The notes beneath the pieces were generated by a model. The model saw only the letters and a list, made by a program, of their open reading frames with translations, did not search any database and had not been told where the DNA came from. DNA of 12,673 bases from Deltaproteobacteria bacterium (GTDB lineage Bacteria > Desulfobacterota > Desulfobulbia > Desulfobulbales > Desulfobulbaceae): assembly GCA_024277485.1 (NCBI GenBank), contig JAJRVA010000263.1, positions 1 through 12,673 of the forward strand, read 5' to 3'. Shown here piece by piece: positions 1 through 8,146 of the stretch. A program made the position numbers and the translations under genes. How positions within the stretch are numbered: position 1 is the first letter of the stretch; every line of letters starts with the position of its first letter.

Positions 1-416
1 CCGTCCGACTCGATATTGCCGATGCCGGCAAGGACCGCGTTAAAACGCCTGACAGAGGCAAGGTCCGGCGCAAAGATGATATTATGGACCTTGCGGACCT
101 TGCCGCCCCGTTTATAGATGGAACTTATTTCGGATGTCAGGACAAAACGGATTTTTTCAGTGTCAGGGTGCAGCCCGTCGGGCAGGCTTACCGTATACCT
201 GTCATCTTTCCCTTGCCTGAGGCGGAAAAAACCGGGCTCCGCCTCCTCCAGGTTCTGAGCCAGGTGACTCAGCCAGCCGGGATGGGTGAAGTCCCCTGTG
301 CCGATGACATGAATACCCTTGATCGCCGCCCAGGAGGCAAGCCCGAACAGATGACTCGCCTTGCTGGTGGCCCGCGAAAAAGGGGAATGGATATGGAGAT
401 CAGCTATATATTTCAT
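1..416 (-). CDS. Endonuclease Q-like PHP-domain protein (N-terminal part, runs off the left edge)
   Basis: Only the first 138 codons are inside the window; the frame is open to the left edge. The protein begins MKYIADLHIHSPFSRATS, the start of a PHP-type metal-dependent phosphoesterase: His8 and His10 in DLHIH are the first metal ligands. GTGDFTHPGW (about residues 39-48) and SEISSIYKRGGKVRKVH (about 96-112) follow. This pattern is that of the TIGR00375 / endonuclease Q group. EndoQ in archaea and some bacteria nicks DNA 5' of deaminated bases (uracil, hypoxanthine); older annotations call the group 'UvrD-like helicase-associated PHP protein'. The start at 416 is the only sensible one for the family, but it has no purine-rich ribosome site: the bases just upstream are CAGG-type repeat DNA. 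It lies 119 bp downstream of nadD on the same strand and may be co-transcribed. The repair function is inferred from family similarity. Confidence 0.8.
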   Translation of the reverse strand, partial: MKYIADLHIHSPFSRATSKASHLFGLASWAAIKGIHVIGTGDFTHPGWLSHLAQNLEEAEPGFFRLRQGKDDRYTVSLPDGLHPDTEKIRFVLTSEISSIYKRGGKVRKVHNIIFAPDLASVRRFNAVLAGIGNIESD

Positions 417-420
417 CAGG

Positions 421-461
421 GGGCAGGTTTCAGGGATCAGGTTTCAGGGGTCAGGGGACAG
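421..461. repeat. CAGG-rich short direct repeats
   Basis: The 12-mer CAGGTTTCAGGG occurs at 424-435 and again at 438-449 (14-bp period). It is followed by further CAGGGG/CAGGTT variants up to about 461. The block starts only a few bases upstream of the start codon of the PHP gene (read on the minus strand). A related block (TCAGGGGCCAGGTGACAGG) lies at 11492-11510, also just upstream of a minus-strand start codon. Both are followed by a GTGAAAA word, which suggests one dispersed intergenic repeat family. Confidence 0.7.
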
Positions 462-517
462 GTTGTGAAAAACTCCACCTCACTTCCTGCTCCTCGCACT
501 CTGCTTTTTCCTTTCCA

Positions 518-545
518 CTTTATAAACTTTCAACTTTATAAACTT
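518..545. repeat. AACTTTATA-type repeat at the 3' end of nadD
   Basis: The stretch holds two ACTTTATAAACTT words around one AACTTTCAAC. The 13-mer AAACTTTCAACTT (524-536) recurs identically at 2565-2577 and 6801-6813. The nadD stop codon (TAA on the minus strand, 536-538) is part of this repeat, so the last two residues (SL) and the stop of NadD come from repeat sequence. Confidence 0.75.
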
Positions 546-1189
546 CGATACAGTTTGTTCCTGTGTATATATTCAGTAACCGCAGGTGGCAGCAGACCGC
601 CTACATCTTCGCCCCGGGCCAGCCTGCGGCGGATCTCCGAGGACGACAGATCAACGTGAATATCTGAATACAGGTAAATATGAAAACCATCGTCCCGGGA
701 CCATTTTTCCTGGGCAGGATCATAGCGAAACTCGCCGGCAAAGGCCGCGACCTGGGCACTGACAACCTCCCGGTCGATCCCGGGACGGGCGGCTACAACG
801 ATGTCGGCCAGGCGGCCCAGGTCTTCGAACCTGTGCCAGAGATGCAGTTCGACGAAACTGTCTGCCCCGATAACCAGGTAAAAATGGTGGTTCCCCATGC
901 GGACGCGCAGCTCCTCCAGGGTATCAACTGTATAGGAAGGGGACCTCCGCTCTGCTTCCACCAGGGAAATGGACATATGGGGCTCATCTGCCAGGGCTGC
1001 TTCCAGCATGGCGACCCGGTGGGAAAAACCGGTTCCCGGCTGCTGTTTGTGGGGGGGATATGGGGCAGGTATAAAAAAAAACTCATCCAGCCGATACCGG
1101 TCAAGCACGCCCCGCGCAACCGAGAGATGACCCTCATGCACTGGATCAAAAGTACCGCCGAAGACACCGATTTTCCTTTTTTTATTCAA
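536..1189 (-). CDS. nadD: Nicotinate-nucleotide adenylyltransferase
   Basis: It transfers AMP from ATP to nicotinate mononucleotide, giving deamido-NAD in the cytoplasmic NAD pathway. The 217-residue product has the family length. It opens with IGVFGGTFDPVHEGHL (residues 7-22), holding the nucleotidyltransferase HxGH motif (HEGH). PSYTVDTLEEL, VIGADSF and the C-terminal SSSEIRRRLARGE, the ATP-binding SxxEIR signature, follow in order. The start appears to be TTG at 1189: no ATG or GTG lies between the upstream in-frame TGA and the GGTFDP motif. There is no convincing Shine-Dalgarno sequence. It begins 14 nt after the proA stop, so translation is probably coupled to proA. The last codons SL-stop are supplied by an AACTTTATA-type repeat. 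Family assignment is certain; the start codon is moderately sure. Confidence 0.96.
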   Translation of the reverse strand: MNKKRKIGVFGGTFDPVHEGHLSVARGVLDRYRLDEFFFIPAPYPPHKQQPGTGFSHRVAMLEAALADEPHMSISLVEAERRSPSYTVDTLEELRVRMGNHHFYLVIGADSFVELHLWHRFEDLGRLADIVVAARPGIDREVVSAQVAAFAGEFRYDPAQEKWSRDDGFHIYLYSDIHVDLSSSEIRRRLARGEDVGGLLPPAVTEYIHRNKLYRSL

Positions 1190-1203
1190 ACTGACTGTTC
1201 GAA

Positions 1204-2469
1204 TCAGATTCGCGTCTCACCCTCTCCGCACACAATAAACTTCCTGGTCGTCAACTCCTCCAACCCCATGGGACCGTAGGCGTGCAGCTTGGTGGTGGAT
1301 ATGCCGATCTCTGCTCCCAGGCCGAACTGTCCGCCGTCGTTGAACCGTGAGGAGGCGTTGACCATGACCGCCGAGGCATCGACCTCACGTAGGAAACGCT
1401 GGCCGCTGCTGTAGGAGTCAGTAACAATGACCTCGGTATGCTGCGACCCGTACTGCTCGATGTAGCGCATTGCCTCATCCATGTCATCAACGACCCTGAC
1501 CACCATGACCAGGTCGAGAAACTCGGTTCCCCAGTCGTTTTCAGAAGCCCGGGTAATGTCAGGCAGGATCTGGCAGCTCCTGGCGCAGCCGCGCAACTCC
1601 ACTCCGGCCTCCTGCAGCGATTTGGCTGCGGCAGGAAGGAAGGTCCCGGCAATGTCACGGTGCACGAGCATCCCCTCAAGGGCGTTGCAGACACCGGGCC
1701 TCTGGGTCTTGCCGTTCATGACGATCCTGATACCGGTCTCGATGTCGGCATCATGGTCAATATAGGCATGGCAGACCCCCTTGTAATGCTTGAGAACCGG
1801 TATCCTGGATGTCTCAGCGACAAAGCGGATCAACCCTTCACCACCGCGCGGAATAATGACATCAATGTACTCTTCCTGGGCAAGCAGAACAGTGACAGCC
1901 TGGCGGTCAACCGTGGGAACGACCTGCACGACTGCAGGATCAACATCTTCCGAAGCCAGCACATCCTGGAGGATCCCGGCCAGGGCAAGGTTTGAATGAA
2001 TAGCCTCCGAGCCGCCGCGCAGGATAACGCCGTTGCCTGATTTCAGGCACAGGGCGGCCGCATCAATGGTAACATTGGGCCGCGACTCGTATATCATCCC
2101 CACAACACCAAGTGGCACCCGCATGCGGCCGACCAGGATGCCGCTGGGCCGCCGCTTCATGGCCTCCACTTCTCCGACCGGATCAGGCAGGGCAGCAACC
2201 TCGCGCAGCCCCTGGACCATGGAGCGGATGACCCCGTCGCTCAACTCCAGCCTGTCCAGCATGGCAGCGGATAGGCCTTTATCACGGCCGGCCGCCAGGT
2301 CTTTTTCATTCTCCGAGGCAAGCAGTTGCTGCTTCTCAAGAAGTGCATCCGCGGTCTTCAGGAGTATCCTGTTTTTCACGGATGTGGACAGGGAGGCAAG
2401 CCGGCGCGAAGCGCTGCGGGCCTGTTTCGCCATATCGACAATCATCTCTTCAAGCTGCGTGTTTCCCAT
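1204..2469 (-). CDS. proA: Glutamate-5-semialdehyde dehydrogenase (gamma-glutamyl phosphate reductase)
   Basis: Second enzyme of proline synthesis: NADPH-dependent reduction of gamma-glutamyl phosphate to glutamate-5-semialdehyde, working next to ProB in the cytoplasm. The 421 residues match the family length. Visible marks are GVVGMIYESRPNVTIDAA (about 121-138), LKSGNGVILRGGSEA (142-156) and the catalytic cysteine Cys261 in KTQRPGVCNALE. An aldehyde-dehydrogenase fold C-terminus ends near LEELTTRKFIVCGEGETRI. The start at 2469 has AAGGAG almost touching the ATG, an unusually short spacing. Internal ATG codons at residues 9 and 13 are alternatives that would keep the family core. It sits 91 bp after proB, with a tandem repeat filling much of the gap, and 14 nt before nadD. 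Confidence 0.97.
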   Translation of the reverse strand: MGNTQLEEMIVDMAKQARSASRRLASLSTSVKNRILLKTADALLEKQQLLASENEKDLAAGRDKGLSAAMLDRLELSDGVIRSMVQGLREVAALPDPVGEVEAMKRRPSGILVGRMRVPLGVVGMIYESRPNVTIDAAALCLKSGNGVILRGGSEAIHSNLALAGILQDVLASEDVDPAVVQVVPTVDRQAVTVLLAQEEYIDVIIPRGGEGLIRFVAETSRIPVLKHYKGVCHAYIDHDADIETGIRIVMNGKTQRPGVCNALEGMLVHRDIAGTFLPAAAKSLQEAGVELRGCARSCQILPDITRASENDWGTEFLDLVMVVRVVDDMDEAMRYIEQYGSQHTEVIVTDSYSSGQRFLREVDASAVMVNASSRFNDGGQFGLGAEIGISTTKLHAYGPMGLEELTTRKFIVCGEGETRI

Positions 2470-2511
2470 TCTCCTTTTCCCTCAACACATGGTTTGAAAC
2501 GTCCACCTTTC

Positions 2512-2560
2512 AACTTTACAAACTTTATAAACTTTACGAACTTTACAAACTTTACGAACT

Positions 2561-2577
<17 letters not shown>
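2512..2577. repeat. 9-bp tandem repeat array (AACTTTAYR) at the proB 3' end
   Basis: Six consecutive 9-bp units AACTTTA(C/T)(A/G) occupy 2512-2565 without spacing errors: ...ACA, ...ATA, ...ACG, ...ACA, ...ACG, ...ATA. Degenerate copies AACTTTC and AACTTCC follow to about 2577. The junction contains the 13-mer AAACTTTCAACTT (2565-2577) seen at two other sites. On the minus strand the array begins inside the final codons of proB (which supply Glu-Ser-Leu-stop) and then fills the proB-proA gap. A 9-bp unit is three codons, so gain or loss of units never shifts a reading frame. Confidence 0.9.
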
Positions 2578-4818
<2,241 letters not shown>

Positions 4819-4879
4819 TCAAAAAGAGACCGGCAAAGAGCCCTTTTCCCTTTTTTACCAGGCTGAAATATCAATACAA

Positions 4880-5134
4880 TTATTCGGGATAGACACTTAC
4901 CCGTTTCCGGTTTTTCCCGAAAGCTTCATACTTGACCACACCGTCAATTTTGGCAAAAAGGGTATAATCCCTTCCACATCCGACATTCTGGCCGGGATGT
5001 ATCCTGGTGCCCAGTTGGCGGACCAGGATATTGCCGGCCCTGACAACCTGCCCCCCGAACCGTTTCACACCCCGCCTCTGTCCTATACTGTCGCGGCCGT
5101 TCCGTGAACTGCCGCCTGCTTTTTTATGTGCCAT
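4880..5134 (-). CDS. rpmA: 50S ribosomal protein L27
   Basis: Large-subunit protein whose flexible N-terminus reaches toward the peptidyl transferase centre. The 84-residue product [19 protein letters not shown]... is full length. It shows [39 protein letters not shown] and the basic tail [11 protein letters not shown]. The start at 5134 gives the conserved [10 protein letters not shown] and has an AGAGGA ribosome site four bases upstream; the upstream in-frame extension to 5185 is not family-like. No bacillus-type N-terminal cleavage motif is present. It lies 31 nt downstream of rplU, in the same operon, and is followed by a strong terminator. Confidence 0.98.
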   Translation of the reverse strand: MAHKKAGGSSRNGRDSIGQRRGVKRFGGQVVRAGNILVRQLGTRIHPGQNVGCGRDYTLFAKIDGVVKYEAFGKNRKRVSVYPE

Positions 5135-5165
5135 GCTGTCCTCTCGTATCAGTAAAAAATATGTG

Positions 5166-5477
5166 TTACGCGGAAATTTCCTCAATGGTCAGCGCTGTAT
5201 ACTGCTGCCTGTGGCCACGCTTGACCTTATATCCCTTGCGGCGTTTCTTCTTGAACACCAGCACTTTTTTTGCCTTGCCCTGTTCGGCTATCTTGGCCAC
5301 GACCTTGGCCCCGTCAACAACCGGCCGGCCGACCTTGACATCATCTCCATCAGCAACAAGCAGGACATCCGCAAGTTCAACCGTGTCGCCGACGTCACCC
5401 TGCAGTTTTTCTACACGCAACGTATCACCGGCCGCAACCTGGTACTGTTTTCCTCCGGTGCGAATTATAGCGTACAT
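5166..5477 (-). CDS. rplU: 50S ribosomal protein L21
   Basis: Large-subunit ribosomal protein that binds 23S rRNA. The 103 residues match the family: [18 protein letters not shown] at the N-terminus, a central [15 protein letters not shown], then the basic [24 protein letters not shown] and the end [10 protein letters not shown]. The start at 5477 is fixed by a strong GGAGGAA ribosome site at normal spacing; the open frame extends seven codons further upstream but lacks a ribosome site. It is first gene of the rplU-rpmA operon, divergent from the rubredoxin gene, with a sigma70-like promoter 58-87 bp upstream. Confidence 0.98.
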   Translation of the reverse strand: MYAIIRTGGKQYQVAAGDTLRVEKLQGDVGDTVELADVLLVADGDDVKVGRPVVDGAKVVAKIAEQGKAKKVLVFKKKRRKGYKVKRGHRQQYTALTIEEISA

Positions 5478-5534
5478 GAGTTTCCTCCAAATATTCAAAT
5501 CTCAATCATAAACGATATGTAAGCAGAACTTTAA

Positions 5535-5564
5535 AATTAACCACAAAACACCCCTAACTGTCAA
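5535..5564 (-). promoter_or_regulatory. Probable sigma70 promoter of rplU-rpmA
   Basis: On the minus strand a perfect -35 hexamer TTGACA (5559-5564) is followed after 18 bp by TTAATT (5535-5540); shifting by one base gives GTTAAT with 17 bp. It is followed by A/T-rich DNA and then the L21 ribosome site. The -35 match is exact and the -10 is weak. Position and direction suit the ribosomal operon. Confidence 0.55.
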
Positions 5565-5674
5565 GATCAAAGATGACAATTTTTACGGCATGGCAGGTTC
5601 AAAAATACAGGCGATATTTCACTGTCAACATTGCCGGCAGAACCCCGAACACAGAACATGCACTTTCTTTCTGC

Positions 5675-5703
5675 TTGAACTTTTGACTGAGAATGATTAT
5701 CAT
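5675..5703 (+). promoter_or_regulatory. Probable sigma70 promoter of the rubredoxin gene
   Basis: TTGAAC (5675-5680), a 17-bp spacer and TATCAT (5698-5703) make a good sigma70-type promoter about 50 bp upstream of the rubredoxin start codon. The -10 hexamer lies inside the Fur-box-like sequence at 5689-5704, so binding there would block the promoter. A second -35-like TTGACT at 5683-5688 has no fitting -10. Confidence 0.55.
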
Positions 5704-5704
5704 C
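5689..5704. promoter_or_regulatory. Fur-box-like operator
   Basis: GAGAATGATTATCATC matches the classical Fur consensus GATAATGATAATCATTATC closely over its core: AATGAT-one base-ATCAT is a near-perfect inverted repeat. It overlaps the likely -10 element of the rubredoxin promoter. This suggests iron-dependent repression by a Fur-family protein. The match is seen in the sequence; Fur binding is inferred. Confidence 0.65.
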
Positions 5705-5751
5705 GGAAAGGAGCAACATCTCTTTCTTATTTTCAACAAAAGGAGCACACA

Positions 5752-5910
5752 ATGGAAAAATATGAATGTCCCTGCGGATACGTGTACGACCCTGAAGAAG
5801 GTGATTACGAAAACGGCATAGATGCCGGCACTGCCTTTGCCGATCTCCCTGATGACTGGGTCTGCCCCAAATGCGGCGCTGAAAAGGAACACTTCTATCC
5901 GGCAGACTGA
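5752..5910 (+). CDS. Rubredoxin with a C-x-C first knuckle
   Basis: Small cytoplasmic iron-only electron carrier of 52 residues, in anaerobes often donating electrons to peroxide, superoxide or oxygen reductases. The second metal knuckle is the usual CPKCG (Cys38 and Cys41), and the family core [25 protein letters not shown] is intact. The first knuckle reads [11 protein letters not shown], with Cys6 and Cys8 separated by one residue instead of the usual two. The codons TGT CCC TGC are unambiguous. AAAGGAG lies upstream at normal spacing, fixing the start. It is preceded by a promoter overlapped by a Fur-box-like site and followed by a long hairpin. Partner redox enzymes are not in the window. 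Confidence 0.95.
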   Translation: MEKYECPCGYVYDPEEGDYENGIDAGTAFADLPDDWVCPKCGAEKEHFYPAD

Positions 5911-5925
5911 TACCACCATTTCCCG

Positions 5926-5958
5926 GGGCTTTTCCCTGAATCCCTCAGGGAAAAGCCC
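5926..5958. other. Perfect 14-bp inverted repeat after the rubredoxin gene
   Basis: GGGCTTTTCCCTGA (5926-5939) and TCAGGGAAAAGCCC (5945-5958) are exact complements around a 5-nt loop (ATCCC), starting 16 nt past the rubredoxin stop. No T tract follows in either direction, so it is not a standard intrinsic terminator. It may shield the 3' end of the short rubredoxin mRNA or act with Rho. Confidence 0.8.
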
Positions 5959-5980
5959 GAATAGCACCTCCTGCCCCTGC

Positions 5981-6004
5981 CCTGTTTTGCTTGTACAAAA
6001 CAGG
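5981..6004. other. Second hairpin in the rubredoxin-SYLF gap
   Basis: CCTGTTTTG (5981-5989) and CAAAACAGG (5996-6004) are exact 9-bp complements around the 6-nt loop CTTGTA. No T tract follows. It lies 22 nt after the 14-bp hairpin and 54 bp before the SYLF start codon, so it could end the rubredoxin transcript or lie in the leader of the SYLF gene. Confidence 0.65.
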
Positions 6005-6058
6005 TCTACGGGCTACATTCGACTCATTATTCTACCTATAACTTTCAGGAGGTACCCC

Positions 6059-6763
6059 ATGCAGAGACTACAGAAAAGTATTCTGGTCAAACTGGTCCTT
6101 TTCGTCACTTTTTTTTCTACTGCACTATCTTCTCAGGCAGAAGATTTCTTCAAACCTGATGAACTGGTCATGAAAAGCGAGGCTGTTTTCAAGAGCTTCA
6201 TGGCTGACCCGAACATGGGATGGTTCCGCGACAACATCGGCAATGCCAAGGGAATCTTTATAGTACCCCAGATGATCCGCGGCGGGCTGATAATCGGTGG
6301 TTCCGGCGGCACCGGCATTCTCCTGGCACAGGACTATAAAAGCGGCACATGGAGCTACCCGGCCTTTTACACCATGGGGTCTGTCTCCTTCGGCCTGCAG
6401 ATCGGCGCCGATGTTTCTGAAATTATTCTCATGGTCATGACAAACAAGGGCATGAATGCCATGCTTTCCACCGAATTCAAGCTTGGCGGCGATGTCGCAC
6501 TTGCGGCCGGCCCTGTAGGCGCCTCTGCCAAGGCGCAGACCGCGGATGTCCTGGCGTACGGACGGTCCAAGGGAGCATACGGCGGGGTTTCCGTTGAAGG
6601 GGCGCTGATTAAACCAAGATATGAGATGAATGATACCTTTTACGGCGAGGGAGTCCGCCTGGTGGACATTCTTATCAACCAGAAAGTTTCCAACAAGCAG
6701 GCCGACGGGCTCCGTTCCGTTCTCCCTGCAAGGAAGCGCAACGCAAAGCCCCTGGGACGATAA
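6059..6763 (+). CDS. Exported SYLF-domain (Ysc84-like, lipid-binding) protein
   Basis: The 234-residue product begins with a Sec signal peptide: basic MQRLQKSILVK, a hydrophobic stretch to about residue 25, and a likely cut after SQA (residues 25-27). From about residue 35 it is a SYLF/Ysc84 domain (DUF500): GIFIVPQMIRGGLIIGGSGG (residues 65-84), TWSYPAFYTMGSVSFGLQIG, then LSTEFKLGGDVALAAGPVG, SKGAYGGVSVEGA and DTFYG. Eukaryotic SYLF domains bind phosphoinositides; bacterial ones are periplasmic or envelope proteins of unknown task. The start at 6059 has a strong AGGAGGT six bases upstream; the long upstream extension of this frame antisense-shadows other sequence and is not real. The stop codon leads straight into a GTTGAAAGTTT repeat. 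It may be cotranscribed with the DUF3124 gene 73 bp downstream. Confidence 0.92.
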   Translation: MQRLQKSILVKLVLFVTFFSTALSSQAEDFFKPDELVMKSEAVFKSFMADPNMGWFRDNIGNAKGIFIVPQMIRGGLIIGGSGGTGILLAQDYKSGTWSYPAFYTMGSVSFGLQIGADVSEIILMVMTNKGMNAMLSTEFKLGGDVALAAGPVGASAKAQTADVLAYGRSKGAYGGVSVEGALIKPRYEMNDTFYGEGVRLVDILINQKVSNKQADGLRSVLPARKRNAKPLGR

Positions 6764-6811
6764 GTTGAAAGTTTCCGACCTGCCGCAGGCAGCACACTCC
6801 AAACTTTCAAC
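6764..6811. repeat. 11-bp inverted repeat in the SYLF-DUF3124 gap
   Basis: GTTGAAAGTTT (6764-6774, directly after the SYLF stop codon) is an exact complement of AAACTTTCAAC (6801-6811), enclosing 26 bp. A further direct copy AACTTTCAAC lies at 6816-6825, close before the next start codon. The right arm belongs to the 13-mer AAACTTTCAACTT that is also found at 524-536 and 2565-2577. It could fold as a hairpin between the two genes. Confidence 0.8.
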
Positions 6812-6836
6812 TTGTAACTTTCAACTCGATAAAACC

Positions 6837-7343
6837 ATGCGACGATATATTATTCTTTTTTTACTCTGCATTGCCGGTCTGTATTCTACAGCCGTTGCAG
6901 ACATTGCTGCTGAGCAGGTAACGCGGTGGCTGGGCCAGACAGTCTATGTACCGCTCTATTCGCATATTTATGTTGATGAGAGGTTCAAGGATAAACCGTT
7001 CAACCTGACTGCGACTCTCAGCATACGCAACACAGATCCTGAACATGGATTTCAACTGTTGTCGGTCGACTATTATGATTCTTCCGGCAAGAAGCTGCGC
7101 TCCTATCTCAGCAAGCCGGTTGCCGTGGTGCCGCTTGGCAGCACCCGCTTTATTGTCCAGGATTCCGACACCGCCGGCGGTTCAGGAGCGAAATTCCTGG
7201 TAAAGTGGTCAGCTCAACAAGGCGTAACCGAACCCATAATCTAATCAATCATGATCGGGACCAAGCTGCAGCAGGGTATTTCGTTTGTTTCGAGGGGAAA
7301 GGTTATCCAGGCACGGATGTCAAAAAAAGGGAAATCTGAATAA
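6837..7343 (+). pseudogene. Exported DUF3124 protein with in-frame premature ochre stop (readable part 6837-7244)
   Basis: The readable product is 135 residues. It has a signal peptide (MRRYIILFLLCIAGLYSTAVA, likely cut near residue 21) and a DUF3124 domain: QTVYVPLYSHIYVDE (about 34-48), FNLTATLSIRNTDP (55-68), LLSVDYYDSSGKKLRSYL, and DSDTAGGSGAKFLVKW (109-124). The frame stops at TAA 7242-7244 after EPII. The next codons in the same frame read SIMIGTKLQQGISFVSRGKV and on to a second stop at 7341-7343. That tail matches what I recall of the C-terminus of DUF3124 proteins, where an E-A-V-M-I-G-T-like stretch follows PII. The second stop overlaps the next start codon as TAATG, as expected if the original gene ended there. 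So the gene looks like a recent GAA/CAA-to-TAA nonsense allele, or carries a sequencing error. The family function is unknown. No Shine-Dalgarno is visible before the ATG at 6837. Confidence 0.8.
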
Positions 7344-8146
7344 TGCATAAAATTTTACCGGGACTCATTGTATCGTTCGTTCTGCTCCTCATGTCTGCCG
7401 GATGTACACCAACCGGAAACATCCTCTCGGGCACAGGCGGGTCTGCAAAAAATGTCCTCAAGGTTGGAGTAACGTCAAATGCCCCTCCCCTCATCTACAG
7501 GCAGAACGGCCGGTTCACCGGCCTGGAAGCGGAGCTTGCCCGTGAACTGGCCGAATTTACAGGGAAAGAGGTTCGTTTTGTTGAGGTCAGGTGGGTTGAC
7601 CAGGTTCCCGCCCTGCTCTCCGGAAAAACAGATATTATCATGTCCGGCATGACCATCACCGGGCTTCGTGAAATGAGAATCGCCTTTACCGAACCCTATG
7701 TAATAGCCGGACAGGTCTCCCTTGTCCGCAGGAAGGAGTACAACCGTTACAGAAACGGACTGACCGACCTCCTGAATCCGACTGTCAGAATAGGCACGGT
7801 AACAGGCACAACCGGAGACTTTCTGATCCAGGACAAGGTGGCCCGGCAGAGTATGGAATTCAGGACCCCGGAACAGGGTCTTGCTGCGCTCATTGACAAA
7901 AAGATCGATGTATTTGTGTATGACCTGCCCATGAACTTCTACTTTGCCGCCCTGCATGAAACAAAGGGCCTTGCTCCTGTGCCTGTTCTCTTGAGCAGGG
8001 AACAGCTTGCCTGGGGAATACGCAAAGATGACACTGAACTGCTGAATGCGGCCAACAGCTTCCTGGAAAATCTGCGCCAAAATGGCAGGCTCAGGGAAAT
8101 AGTGCAGCGCTGGGTACCCTTTTACAAGAACATCTATAACCAGTGA
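7343..8146 (+). CDS. Periplasmic solute-binding (lipo)protein, family 3
   Basis: The 267-residue product is an extracellular solute-binding protein family 3 (HisJ/GlnH-like) fold. A signal sequence ends in LMSAGC; Cys21 could be lipidated, although Ser at -3 makes the lipobox atypical. The binding fold runs from LKVGVTSNAPPLIYRQNGRF through GLEAELARELAEFTGK, DIIMSGMTITGLREMRIAF, IGTVTGTTGDF and VFVYDLPMNFYF to ENLRQNGRLREIVQRW. By alignment with HisJ, Arg109 and Asp194 are where the alpha-carboxylate and alpha-amino ligands sit, so an amino-acid-like ligand is plausible. No permease or ATPase gene of an uptake system lies nearby. Its ATG overlaps the last stop of the DUF3124 frame (TAATG) and its TGA overlaps the receptor GTG (GTGA). 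That close linkage suggests it works with the receptor rather than in transport (inference). Confidence 0.92.
   Translation: MHKILPGLIVSFVLLLMSAGCTPTGNILSGTGGSAKNVLKVGVTSNAPPLIYRQNGRFTGLEAELARELAEFTGKEVRFVEVRWVDQVPALLSGKTDIIMSGMTITGLREMRIAFTEPYVIAGQVSLVRRKEYNRYRNGLTDLLNPTVRIGTVTGTTGDFLIQDKVARQSMEFRTPEQGLAALIDKKIDVFVYDLPMNFYFAALHETKGLAPVPVLLSREQLAWGIRKDDTELLNAANSFLENLRQNGRLREIVQRWVPFYKNIYNQ

Noticed and set aside
1438..1995. Long plus-strand open frames opposite proA and the other minus-strand genes
   Set aside because: These are antisense shadows of well-identified genes; none shows a ribosome site or recognisable domain.
5590..5751. 54-codon N-terminal extension of rubredoxin
   Set aside because: It would cross the promoter and Fur-box region; the ATG at 5752 has its own AAAGGAG and gives a normal rubredoxin length.
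5822..6058. Upstream extension of the SYLF open frame
   Set aside because: It overlaps the rubredoxin gene in another frame and crosses two hairpins; the ATG at 6059 has a strong AGGAGGT and a signal peptide.
7242..7244. Programmed recoding at the DUF3124 internal stop
   Set aside because: The codon is UAA, not UGA or UAG, and no slippery site or stimulatory structure was evident; a nonsense change or sequence error is simpler.
7343..8146. Binding protein as part of an amino-acid uptake ABC system
   Set aside because: No permease or uptake ATPase is adjacent; the nearby ABC genes are exporter halves on the other strand.
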